64,000 nt of DNA from Torreya grandis. Lineage: Eukaryota; Streptophyta; Pinopsida; Cupressales; Taxaceae. The notes under the pieces are model-generated. The model ran no database searches. It saw only the letters and a program-made list of their open reading frames with translations, and had not been told where the DNA came from. The DNA lies in NCBI GenBank assembly GCA_037957365.1, contig JARHVA010000157.1, positions 6,105,501 to 6,169,500 of the forward strand. The letters run 5' to 3'. Shown in pieces: positions 11,782 through 23,300 of the stretch. How positions within the stretch are numbered: position 1 is the first letter of the stretch; every line of letters begins with the position of its first letter. Both the position numbers and the translations under genes were made by a program.

Positions 11782-12011
11782 TGCTTACAACAAAAATATG
11801 AAATAGCGAGATTTCAAAATTAGAGATCTCATCCTTAAATAAAACCAACACGTGGCCAATATGGAAAGAAGCAAGTGAGGAAAGTTTGCTCCTAATTGGC
11901 TCAGACATTATATAATAATGCACAAGTATGGACCAGGGACTTATCGTCTATCTTCTCTCGAAGGTCAGCCAGAACTTGAGCCCCTTAATGCCTTTCATCT
12001 GTGACCATTCT
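11782..12011 (+). pseudogene. Element A integrase C-terminal tail remnant
   Basis: Starts AYNKNMK-stop-RDFKIRDLILK and continues KFAPNWLRHYIIMHKYGPG and TYRLSSLEGQPELEPLNAFH. This is the DNA-binding end of Gypsy integrase in its usual order: a basic start, an SH3-like GDLVLK-type strand, then N-A-x-H-L. It is joined directly to the zinc-binding domain at about 11776-11782, so the whole catalytic core (D, D35E) has been deleted at that joint. Confidence 0.8.
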
Positions 12012-13065
12012 ACTGTTAAACAAGTAATCATTAAATTGATGTTTAACTTGAGCTCATCCCTTGAGCCACCCCCGTCATCCTCATTCCTATTCCTTTCAAC
12101 CCTTTTTCCCTAAAAACGTTAGCTAACCCTTTTTTAAAGCAGTAAATGCTTTGTCCTAATAAAAGGGAAGCCCCTAAACCTCTATAGTCTTGTCCATGAC
12201 CAAAATTTCAATCAACAACTATTATATAAAACTAAGATGCCTAACAAAATATACAAAGGTCATAAACTATGAATGTAGATTGCTCCCTCGAAAGACAACT
12301 GCATAATTACTGTAATTAATAAACTACTTCCTTGAAGGACAACTATTCAAAGACATCAAAACATACAAAGCAAAATATAGACCACTCCCTCGAAGGATGG
12401 CTATGCCTAAATAGCACCCTCTTAGAAGCTTCTCGCATCGATCAGCTTCACATGACCACAACACAAAATAACATCCCAAAGTAGACTTCCCGCATTGATC
12501 AGTCTACCAAAAAAAATCGACTGACAAACTATTAAGTCATGGACTTGCCTATAGTCGTTCTCAGGGTCACCTATAAAAGGGGCAAAGTTATCCCTGCTAA
12601 AAAGGGTTACTCTATCCTCACATATCACATAATCACACCTGTTACCCCAACATACTCAAGGGATTTTGAGCTCACTTAATGTCAAGTGATTCGAGTATTT
12701 CTCTAACACTAATCAATGGTCAACAACGTAACGCATGAACAGGGCTTTTGTTTGCAAAAACCCTATCTATGCTATCATTATGGTCCTTGTCAATGAAAGA
12801 GCAACATGCCCTTTCACTTCTCACAACTTCGTCACATGCCTATAACATGACAACCAAAACATATTTCCTAAACCACTAACATAACATCACGATTTATTTA
12901 ATGCAAATATCAATTTGTGTTATATGAATTATTATAGACCATTCACATTAGTTTCTATGGAAAATAATACACATGGAAACTAACAACCAAACACAATTTA
13001 TGTTAAGCATATACCATCACCAATATAGAAAAGTGATGAAGCATAAATAAAATCATTTCATTTTT
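12012..13065. other. Element A 3' spacer, proximal part
   Basis: Non-coding. A loose repeat of CTCCCTCGAAGGA-type segments with about 50-bp spacing occurs at 12280-12400. Otherwise I see no structure. The minus-strand frame at 12422-12628 has no recognisable motif. Confidence 0.6.
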
Positions 13066-13345
13066 AGCATACATCCATCACCAATATGGAAAATTGTTAG
13101 GAATGAAAAACCACATAACCTATGTTACAGCATACACCATCACACAATATGGAAAAGGCTATAACATCATCATACACTCATTTCATTTTTAGCATACACC
13201 ATCACCAATATGGAAAATTACTAAGGGTGAAAAACCACATAACTTATGTTATAGCATACACCATCACACAATATGGAAAAGGCTGTAACATCATCATACA
13301 CTCATCATTTCAAGCATGTACCATCAAACATATGGGAAATGCTAA
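13066..13345. repeat. Tandem repeat, 125-bp higher-order unit of two ~63-bp halves
   Basis: AGCATACAYCCATCACCAATATGGAAAA recurs at 13066 and 13191 (period 125 bp). A related half-unit with CATCACACAATATGG alternates with it. The forward open frame at 13122-13436 exists only because the repeat lacks stops in one frame. Confidence 0.85.
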
Positions 13346-13389
13346 AAACACTATCATGACCAAACCAACTATCGACCTCTTTGACTCCA

Positions 13390-13905
13390 TCTTCCCTTTT
13401 GGGGAGAACTACATTGGCCTGAGGCCCTTAAAATAGGGGCTATGTTGGTAGCACTGAGTTGACATGGGGTCTTCTGAGGTTAGCTCAGCCATTCGTTCGT
13501 TCATCTACCTGATGGAACAACCATATAACCTTTAACTATAACCTAACCTAGTCAAACCCAATCCATAACCTACTCTCTTTTTCCCTTTTGGGGAGAACTA
13601 CATTGGCTTGAGGCCCTTAAAATAGGGGCTATGTAGGCAGCATTGAATTGACATGGTGTCTTCTAAGGTTAGCTCAGCCATTCATTCATTCATCTACCTG
13701 ATGGAGCAACCATATAACCTTTAACCATGACTTAACCTAGTCAAACCCAATCCATAACCTACCCTCTTCTTCCCTTTTGAGAGAACTACATTTGCCTGAG
13801 GCCCTTAAAATAGGGGCTATGTAGGCAACACTTAGTTGACATGGGGTCTTATGAGGTTAGCTCGGCCATTTGTTCATCTGTCTACCCAATGGACCAACTA
13901 TTTGA
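13390..13905. repeat. 189-bp tandem repeat, nearly three copies
   Basis: The landmark CCCTTTTGGGGAGAACTACA starts at 13394 and again at 13583; a variant CCCTTTTGAGAGAACTACA starts at 13772, giving a period of 189 bp twice over. Each unit contains CTTAAAATAGGGGCTATGT, a short purine-rich tract similar to the polypurine tract before the 3' LTR. Confidence 0.92.
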
Positions 13906-14291
13906 TGTAAAATTGCCCAAAATCATGACCAAACAATCAGCCCAGACACTGTAGAAGTCACATTAGACTTCTCATGGGGCACATTGGAGATCACATACAT
14001 CTCCCTAACCACAACAAACAACACTTGAGATCACTTATATCTCAGCCCGACTCGACCAATGACCTTGGAGATCATGACTATCTCCTCAGACCACGACCAC
14101 TTTCGAGACAACTTTGCCTTGGTTGTTTTGATTGCATATATGCTACCTCATGAATAGTTAGTAAATTATACGCACCCTACATTATGCCCCTCACACAAAT
14201 TGTCAGATCATGACCAAGTTGATCCCCAATATCTCTAACATTTTCATGTTTTTCAGGAGCACTTCCTAGCCTGGATACTTAGAACATGATG
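13906..14291. other. Element A 3' spacer, between tandem repeats
   Basis: Non-coding spacer with several GAGATCAC-type short repeats around 13980-14090 but no clear period. Confidence 0.5.
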
Positions 14292-14470
14292 ACCATTGGA
14301 GCTACAACTTTGATCGATCTAACCTAATCAGCTACGACCAAAAAGCTGGGGACTGGTTAGTTTGATTTTAGTCCTCCTCAACCATTAGAGCTACAACTTT
14401 GATCATTTAACCCAATCAGCTACCACTAATAAGCTGGGGACCGGTTATTTTGATTTTAGTGCTCCTCAAC
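14292..14470. repeat. 89-bp tandem duplication
   Basis: ACCATTGGAGCTACAACTTT at 14292 recurs with one change at 14381. Each copy ends with an AGCTGGGGACYGGTT and TTTGATTTTAGT segment. Confidence 0.85.
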
Positions 14471-14702
14471 CTTGCCTGTGACAATTTGACCTACCTATCA
14501 TGTGAAGTGGTATACGCACAATCTCAACTATTGCAGCATTCACACTCCCACCTCACCTTACCCATCCACCACCTATCAAATTGGCACCCGATTTTGGGTT
14601 CCCTTCTCTCGATTCCCGCTTTGAGGGGGAATACCTCATCCCATACCTGGGGCAACCCACATCTATTTTTTGTCTTGCAGTTCATCAGGATAGACCACAA
14701 GA

Positions 14703-14716
14703 CAAAAAGGGGCAAA
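14703..14716 (+). promoter_or_regulatory. Element A polypurine tract
   Basis: CAAAAAGGGGCAAA directly abuts the TG of the 3' LTR. This is the expected position and composition of the plus-strand primer. Confidence 0.9.
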
Positions 14717-15070
14717 TGTAGACACCAACATTGTGTCAACCCCCCTTGGTCCCATTCTAAACACTTACACACCTTATTAATTTAAAATAAACTACTTATT
14801 TTAAATTAATGACCTCACCTAGACACCTCACCTTGGACACCTCACCTTGGACACCTCACCCTAAGACCATTTCTTACCCTATGAGTCACCCTGAGACTAG
14901 GTCATCTAAACCCTAACTACCCATGACCTATTCTAACTCCATCCTAACCTCCTAACTAACTCTCATGCCTAATAAACTCATCTTTTGACCATTCTCTAAT
15001 GGTAGAAGCACTTGGCGGGTGGAGAAATGGGCAAAGAGCTAAAAATAGCCCTTTTAGCCATTTTTTATCC

Positions 15071-15122
15071 ACTGACGTCGGTCAATGGTCGGCTGACGCT
15101 GGTGGGATCGCCGACGTCGATT
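15071..15122. repeat. ACCGACGTCGGT-type array, 3' LTR, first cluster
   Basis: ACTGACGTCGGT (15071-15082), GGCTGACGCTGG and CCGACGTCGATT (15111-15122), at the same offsets as in the 5' LTR but with different point changes. Confidence 0.82.
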
Positions 15123-15618
15123 ACATAACCTGAGCTCTAACATTGAGCTACCCCTAGACCTCTTGGAAATTGATGCGCACACTCTGAGACCAAGCATCAT
15201 AACTCAACTATCATCCTCCAGGCTACCAAAGTTTTGCACAAGTCATTCCAGAGATTGGATTGAAGCACTGTACAAGGACCTCAACATCAGCCACAATGGG
15301 AACAAGCATCCTGACACCTCTGGTTCTTCAACTAATAGAGCTAAGTATTCTTCTTCTCATTTCAATATTTTAGAACATGTTGGTAATTAGTTTCTATTTA
15401 ATATTTCTAAAAACACTGTTAAGAGACCCGACTTCATCCGTGGATAGGCTGAAAGGCCTTTCTCTCATTCTCACCTCCTTTACACACCAACCCTCTACCT
15501 TAACCTTTCTTCAGACCATAGTCACCTGCCTACAACCTTGCATAAACCTCCTAATTCTAGGAAACTCCTCTGACCATTCTGGAAATACCTTGAGACCCGT
15601 CCAAGGCCCACTGCCCCT

Positions 15619-15690
15619 ATTGACATCGACAATACAACCGACGTCGACATCATTGACAAAATTGACCTCAGCAGGACTACCGACGTCGAC
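15619..15690. repeat. ACCGACGTCGGT-type array, 3' LTR, second cluster
   Basis: ATTGACATCGAC (15619-15630), ACCGACGTCGAC (15637-15648) and ACCGACGTCGAC again (15679-15690). The corresponding 5' LTR sites are more decayed. Confidence 0.82.
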
Positions 15691-16045
15691 GACTGTGACA
15701 GACTAACTGCAGAGAACAAGTACGCATTATCTATTTTTCTCTTTCTTAGTCTTTCATCATTTCCTTTTATACAACACTCTTTTTGTTAAATAGTGGACTG
15801 TCATCCCTTACAGAGCTTTACGCTTCTGGGACCGAGCGCCCAGCTTGGCAGTCCACCATATTCTCTTCTAACATTTTTTGTGTTTGAGTCTCTTTCTTAT
15901 TGCAGGTGTTTCCTCCACAGCTAAAGAGGAGCTCTCACAATGCTTGGGTACAGTGCTCAACTTAATCTGGGTAACGTCAAACCCAAACCTTTAACCTTAG
16001 TTTCTTCTTTCTTCTGAATGTAATTAGCAAAAACTTAGAGAAACA

Positions 16046-16050
16046 AAACT
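16046..16050. repeat. Right target-site duplication of element A (AAACT)
   Basis: Identical to 5131-5135. Only 32 bases separate it from the start of element B. Confidence 0.95.
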
Positions 16051-16082
16051 AATTTATAACTAATATTTTTGGAAATATGCTT

Positions 16083-19000
16083 TGTAATGCACCTCATGGG
16101 AAAGTGGGTGACTTTAATGGCTAATTGACATATGATTTCTTGATAAGACTAAGATCCCTACCAATGGAATGGCAAGGTGCTCATCCTTAAATGCATGTGG
16201 ATTATAGGATCATAGATACTCTTATTTGTTTTAGGAATATGATGCTACTCATGGTCTACTAAGACATGCTTGGGTGTTAGTAAAGACATAACCTGCTAAG
16301 ATCTCTTAATACCATGACAAATACCCCCTATTAACATTTGTTATGTTATTTACTAGATAATGTGATTATGCTAATTTTATGGTTATGCTTCCATGGTGGT
16401 GTTGATTTCAAGTGTAGGTAGACTATGTAAAAGATGAAGTACTAATTTAACAATGCTTGAATTATTTCCATACTCTGAAATTATATCCATACTTGTATTA
16501 GATGTTATATTGATCTCACTATATGATATTTTGAATGCCTAAATTTACTAATTTTATTTGGTGTAATTGAGTGCTTTAACATGTTTAATGTTGCAATCCT
16601 CAGCTACTAGGATAGAGGAATTTCATGAGTGCATTGAATGTGAAGGAATAGTCATTACCAATGAAGGAACATGGACTACACCCAAAATTTTTACATCATG
16701 TGTGACCCCATCCCAAACTCACAACTTGTCTTAAACCTTGACCAATCCTAGTGGGATGCCATGAATACTATTTGACCCTCGCTTTAACCTTGACATGTTA
16801 AAATATGATTGCATTACTGATTGAGTTAGTGTAACCACCTAATGGCTTATCGACTTTAATGTATTATAAAGAAGTAGACCAACACCTAGATTGCCTTGGT
16901 GTATGTTTGAATTATTTATTAGTATCTTTTTAGAAGCCAAGTAGGAGATTGAATAACCTTGGAAGCAACCATATAGGTCTGTAAGATCTTCCTTGTGCCC
17001 TTATGGACTTTGAATATAACATCCAATTAATGAAAGCATGGGATGGTATGAAAGGTTGTTATCTCCAAGCCAAGAAATAAGAAGAGACACTTATGGCCCT
17101 TAGATTGGTAGGGTAAGGAGGAGAGAACGCCTATGTGAGGAAGGTGGGTCTCTTAGAGAGAAACTTTTTTTTGGGTCTTTTTATTTTGGTAACCTAAAGG
17201 AAGGGAGAAAGAAGATCCTAGAGAGGGATAGCCTCGACTACTAGACAAATTGAGGAAAAAACCTAAATGAAAACTTAGTTGATTGGTAGGATTACTTATG
17301 CCTTGTCTATCCTGTTGTTTGCCTAAATGAAGTTTGTGTGATACTTATTTGAATTACTACATTTAGGGAAAGTAAGGTCACTTGGCTTGCTTCTCGTATT
17401 TTTCTTGTTTTCCCATGGTTATGCATTAGTCATCTTGTAGTTGTTTTGATTTTGTGTGGAAATTTAGAGTGGAAATAGTCTTCTTTGGTAGATGTTGTTG
17501 TTAGCACTTTTGCTTGCATGGGATTAGAAAGTTTCTTGTTGTTTAATATTGAATAGTGCATTGAAGGTTATACTCATCATGATGGAAGATTATTTGGGCT
17601 CTCTCATGTTGGACATGATGGTAGAATGCCTAAACCCTCTCATGACTAATATAGTAAATCATAAACTATTAGGTGAATGATTGTTGCTCAAATCCTTATG
17701 TTTCTCATGTTGTGTTTATATGCTTACTAAAATTTATTCAAGTTGGTAGCCTCTTTGATTATGAGATGGTTCAATTGTTCCCTTGTGAGTAGCCCATCTC
17801 CTTGACCCCAAGACACCTCAATCTCTGACTTCTTATAATTACCTCACACCATGATGTGAACATGCCTAGAGATGGGAGTCTTGAACTTGAGGGTGCCTAG
17901 AATATAAGCTTGATGATGTTAGTAGGTGAGCCCTTCTTCAGTTGGCCTACCATTGTAACTTATAATCTATTGTTTATTCTATCCTAATTAAGTGCCTTAA
18001 ACAATGTATATATATTTAAAGAATGTCCTATCTATTGCTATGTAAATTGTATCTTAATCTACTTGTAATAATTTATTCTTATGTTGAACTTATTGTGGTG
18101 GACACATAATGTAAGAAAGGGAATTGAACTAGTTTTTCCTTGCCATTATTAATAGATATAGTTTTATGTTTAGCTTGTATGAATCTTGTTTTGGTTAATC
18201 CTATTGTGAGTGGCCTATTATTGCGAGGTAAGATATTAAAATAGCTTTTTGATTTATTATTTTGAAGGTAATAACAGGTTCTTGTTGAAGAAATTCTTGG
18301 AATGAATCATCAGTGTGAGGAGTAACTCTTGAGGCCCACAAGACCTTATTACCAACACAACATGTTTTCTTGGTTAAAATATTATATAATCATCCTACTC
18401 ATCACAACAGTGTGTTCCTTCTCATATTTCATTATGGTCTAGTTTTGGTGTTTAAGCATATCAAAGTATACACATAATCTAAATGAAAAAATAGAGTGAT
18501 TATTATTGGAAATAACAATATAACTTGACTGTATAATATTTTATTTATTACCCCATTATGGAGAAAACATCTTTGTGATAGAGCACCTTTGGAAAATAGT
18601 TGTGTAAGCGTATGACTTAGATTTGCATGGAATGTATGTTTCTTGATGGCTTGGTAATCTAATGATATTTTAGTTTATTTTGGTCACATAAGATTTGTTG
18701 TTATTGAGCTATTGAGGGAGACAATATTATGTTTTGTTTGCTTAGGAATTTTGTGTTATTTAGTTTGCATGAACCCCTTAATAAAAGAATAAGGTTTCAT
18801 GAATGATCTAATGTCAAGGATATAAGCCTTTTGATCATGTATGATAGCTTAGATTCTACAACCTTGATTGATGTAATGTAATTGATGTATGCTTAGGTCT
18901 ATAACCATCAAATGATTAGATGAGTTGGCTTTAGCGAATACACAATCCCAAAAGTGATAGAGCTAATTACATTATGCTTGCCTTAAGACCCCAAACTCAT

Positions 19001-20340
19001 CTTTAGTTTTAAGATAAACCAATTTGAGATTGGTTTAGGGTCAATGTAGTGATTAATATCTTGCATCAATGGTAAACTCACCTTATTAGTTTGGCCTTAT
19101 ATGTTTTTAGTCCTTTACTTTAACCATTTGGATTCTAGCCTAGCCATGTTATTTTATACATTATTATAGTAGGATGGTTAGCTCTCAGGTTCAGTCATCC
19201 TTCCATTTGTTAGTTTTTATTTAGTAAACAATATTTCCTAAGTCAAATTAATAAGCTTAAATTGATCATGGTTTTATGCTTCAGATCCCCAAGAAGCCTC
19301 CATGTGGCAACATTCCTTACCATCAAACCTAGGTGGCCAAATCCATTATCTAGTCTAAGCCTTGAGCCTCCTAAATCCCCATTAAAATCAACACATGTTT
19401 CTATCACCTCACTTAGAGAATTCCTTACCTTATCCCCTTTTTAAAAGTTATCTAAAGCACCCAACTTATGAATCACCATGATAATTCCATGTGGCATCAT
19501 CATGAGCAATTGGGAGTTAGTGTGGGGCTCGACAAGAGGTTTCTTGATTTTTAGAACATCAAACACTATGATGATGCCACATGACATCATCATAGGTGGG
19601 TGGGGTCGACTAGGGCATGATGAGAGTTTTGAGCCTTGAGTGTCAAATCACTAAGATTAAACTATATGGCTTCATCTCAAGCATTCAGGCCTATGGAGAA
19701 TTTTGGGTAGCTAAGGGATTTTAACTCACTATATCATTATGATCATGACATGTGTCATGATCTTGACACTTAGGATCATAGGGGACATATTATTTTGAGT
19801 CAAGGACTCTTGAATACACCTGGGGACTGAGGGCCTGAGATGCTGCCAAGTGGTGGCATCCCAATGCTCAAAAACTCAGCTAGGCAAGGATGATGGGTTC
19901 AAAAGACAAGGTCCATATTCATTACAAGTGGCATGATAAAGGCCCATGTGGAGTCTTGATGGGATCAAAACCAAGGGGAACATGTATGAAGGGCTATGTG
20001 GAGTCCAACTTAGCTAGTAGGGGCTAAGGTTGAAATTGATGACCTTCAGGCTATAACAAATGTCTCAGCCAAGCTTGGACTATGAAATTTGATCCTTTGG
20101 ACTATGATAATGATCAATGCCTCTCATAAATTACCATAACCATAATTTATGACTTCTATGGCTGACTGTTATAGACAAGGCTCTTAGATATTTTGGCAAA
20201 GTGTAGAAGATGAAAAAACATATTTACTGATGACACTCAATGATTAAAACAAGGTTATCCATTTGAAAAAAAAATGTATGATTCAATCTATGTCAAGCAT
20301 TCAATTGGTATTTATGTCCATGTGGAAAATGGGCATGACA
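16083..20340 (+). repeat. Element B 5' LTR (4258 bp)
   Basis: Begins TGTAATGCACCTCATGGG and ends GGGCATGACA. It aligns along its length with 32919-37148. It has no convincing reading frame. The last kilobase is dotted with CCA-x-x-TGGCATGATC-type palindromes (19487, 19568, 19741, 19847, 19925). Confidence 0.88.
19487..19762. repeat. CCACATGG/CATGATC palindrome cluster in element B LTR
   Basis: Three members are clear: CCATGTGGCATCATCATGA at 19487, an ATGATGCCAC/ATGACATCAT palindrome at 19571-19590, and a perfect inverted repeat GATCATGACA-tg-TGTCATGATC at 19741-19762. The 3' LTR keeps related palindromes (see 36549). Confidence 0.75.
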
Positions 20341-20344
20341 CTTG

Positions 20345-20360
20345 TGGTATCAGATCCTGG
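20345..20360 (+). promoter_or_regulatory. Element B primer-binding site, tRNA-Met type
   Basis: TGGTATCAGATCCTGG starts four bases after the CA end of the 5' LTR. The first ten bases are identical to the usual plant tRNA-Met complement (TGGTATCAGAGCC), with the next base changed. Confidence 0.88.
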
Positions 20361-23300
20361 GTTAAACTCTAAGGGATCTAGGAATGATTTATGGTATACA
20401 CAGCTTCCTAGCTTTGTTAAACCTGTGATTATGTGAACTAGATGTCATAAGGAGAATATGATAGACATGAGTTACCTCTATGAAGGTTTTAGGTGAAGGA
20501 CCATGTAAAGCTTTGAATGAGCAATTTGGGCATAAGCCTTCTTAGTATGCATGCTTTAGCTATGGAGTTTTAGCAACTATGCATGAAATTGTCCTAAAAA
20601 TGCTTTGATTAGTGATATATAAATCCTAATAAGGGATAGTTGTAAGGACCAAAGTTTTTTTTCCCTCCATTATACTTTTTTGTTTTTAACAAAAACTCTT
20701 GTTCTATTTTGAAGAAACATGAAATGCCTGTGACATGTTGTTATAATTAAAAGAACAATAGACCCTCTAATTGTAAATCAGCTAGGTATATATGAGTATA
20801 TGCATGTTTCATGCCTAAATATAGTGTTTAGCCAGAGTAGTTGTGCTTCCACTATGATGCTATCATACTAATAATAAAATGTAAATCTGAAACTAGATTG
20901 TAATGTTTGGATGATTAATCATATGCTGGTAATTGAACATGCTACTATGATAAGGCTATAATAACCTATTAGTTTGGAATTATGAATTCCTTAGAAATGA
21001 TGATTGCTTGTGTTTGGATTGTGAGAATGTTTTAGAGAGCATCTTCCTACTTTTAGGTCATTTAGAAAAAAAATATGAATCATAATGTGGTAGAATTTTG
21101 ATATTGAGGAAATAACTTATCTAATAAGCAAATATGATGTTATGACATGCTAACTAGTTGTGTGGTAATCTTATATTTTAAATATAAAAGTGTGATGAAT
21201 CTCTTTAGAACTAACCTAGATCAAGTATGCCTTCACATAGTTACCTTATTTCATGTAACATGTTTTATTTAGGTAGCTCTGAGATCCTAATTGCTTTATT
21301 GTATATATGTGAGCATATCTTGACTTATATTTATTGATTATGGGTACATGTTAAATGGATATGAGGGTATCTTACTGGTGGTGAAGTGCTTGTAATAGAT
21401 TAAGATAGCCTTGAAAATTATTTGATATTAAGAGAATAAATCAATCAAAAGATAAGCCTGAATTAGAAATGATGGAGATCAGCTTTGTGGAAGCCTCATA
21501 GTGTTGCTAATAATGTTAAAACCCTAGGAAACTAAATGGCAATAGCCTTGAGAGATACATCTTGTATTTTTATTTGATTTCATAACAAAAAATTATTTAA
21601 TCTTGATTGCTTAAACTACTAACTACCTTGGGCACTGGTATAACACTATGTGTTATCAGGAATGAGAAGGTGGCGATCATGGAGGTGACCTTTCTCTTGA
21701 GATGATAGTTCTATATCTCTATTCCATGCATAATATGACTACACATGCCAATGGGTTAAATTTGAATGAGGTTCTACATTGGTGTTTTCATGTTAAGGCC
21801 AAGAAATCCTTAATTCTAATGACCATATCACACCTTGATGAGTTATGAATACAGATCATCCATAAGTATGGCTTTCCAAGATGTAGAGATAATGAATATT
21901 CTAAGTTATTATGAATGTTTTGACTAGAACCATGATTTGAACATTCTAAGGAAAATTTTGAGACTCTAACGCATAAGGCATGATAGAAAATTGAATTTAA
22001 TCAAGCTATGGTTGTGATGGAAATGGCAACCATCTTACTTAGAATTTTTTTGAACATAGCTATAATTACCATGGCACAATGTATGAAGCTTAAAACCAAA
22101 TATCGATTGATTCTAATATGCTAAAACATGGTGTAAATGATATAGGACCAATTTACCATTCCCTCCTATGCATGAATAGGGATACACAAATTTTAATTTG
22201 GATTGAAAGATTGCTATCATTAGAACCTCCATAAATGGCATGGGAAAATGCACTCTGAATAATATGGTTATGTCCTTCTTAGTAGGGTTACATCAAACAA
22301 TGGTGTAAACCGATGAAAATAATTCAAACAATAATTAAGCCTATAAATAAACTTCATGATGAGATACTCCTGCCTTACACTTTGTTATAGCTTAAATTTC
22401 ACCCTTTGGGAGGGTGTTTCAAGTCATCTCAATCTAAGGTACACATGGGAACAATCCCAGGTTGTGGGTGACCTCAAGAATGGATTGAACCTATAGATAA
22501 GGGTGAGCTCCATTGATGCATCAATTAAGACCAATGACTAATATACTAACTTTAAATGAAAATGGAGGAATAAACTATGAACTAAGGGGGTGATACTCCA
22601 AATTTTATGACCACTACCACTGATTTGCATATGCTCTAAGACCTGTAGGACTGCAATAAACATACACTTATCCTAAAAGGAACCTATCACATCAATGAAT
22701 TTCAAAGAGGTAAGGTAGTGTAAGACTATGAGGGAAGATACCACTTATAACTCTCATGAAACCCCTGATGACACTCTCTACAACCTGTAATAGAGGATTA
22801 AACTGCATGAAGGTGAGGTGAATAGGACAATAAAACAAGGTGAGTTAAGTCTACACTTGATTAGATCAACAATTCAAAGATTCAAAATGCATAAAACCAT
22901 ATAAATAGGTAAAAAACAATATTTTATTGATCAAAGTCATACAAAAGAGTATGGATTTTCCATACTCCTAATGGAAGGATCCATTAAAATGCCAAACAAG
23001 GTAGTATATTAAGAGAAAGAAGAAGAGAGAGAGAGAAGAGAGGTGTCAAGAACCAATAATGGTTTCCAATCACTCATGAAACTAGTTAAAAATAAGAAAA
23101 CCTATCCAAAATATAGTTCTAAAATCCCTCTTAAACATGTGTGCACTTCATTTGATGACAATCTTCTCAAGGTGGCATAGGAATTTTGTCTTGTTTAATA
23201 ACTCATCATTGAGTTCTTGAAATTGTCCCTTATGGTTGATTAGGAAGTGACAAGTCATCTTATTTGGGTCTAAGTATCCATTTTTTCTTGGAATTTTTTT

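Larger units (their letters stand above)
5136..16045 (+). mobile_element. Element A: Tat-like Ty3/Gypsy LTR retrotransposon, internally deleted
   Basis: A 10.9-kb element bounded by two matching LTRs (5136-6465 and 14717-16045) and a perfect AAACT TSD. A primer-binding site follows the left LTR and a polypurine tract precedes the right LTR, so the element reads left to right. Inside are a long leader, a stop-ridden gag, a proline-rich region, two zinc-type modules, the integrase zinc-binding domain, the integrase C-terminal tail and a 2.7-kb repeat-rich 3' spacer. The reverse transcriptase, RNase H and integrase catalytic core are absent, so it cannot transpose by itself. The zinc-module layout and the long 3' spacer fit the Tat group of plant Gypsy elements; the group assignment is inferred from motifs only. 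Confidence 0.93.
14717..16045 (+). repeat. Element A 3' LTR (1329 bp)
   Basis: Matches the 5' LTR from TGTAGACACC to GAGAAACA. It carries its own versions of the stem-loop (14776-14810) and of the palindrome arrays (15071-15122 and 15619-15690). The few differences suggest a moderately recent insertion. Confidence 0.96.

Noticed and set aside
13122..13436. 104-codon plus-strand frame with repeated peptide
   Set aside because: Produced by a tandem DNA repeat that happens to lack stops in one frame.
14450..14785. 111-codon plus-strand frame
   Set aside because: It runs across the polypurine tract into the 3' LTR, so it crosses a structural border and shows no motif.
15163..15706. Paired forward frames repeated at 5568-5982 and 15163-15706, suggesting duplicated genes
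   Set aside because: Both sit in the two LTRs of element A and duplicate because the LTRs do; no protein motif.
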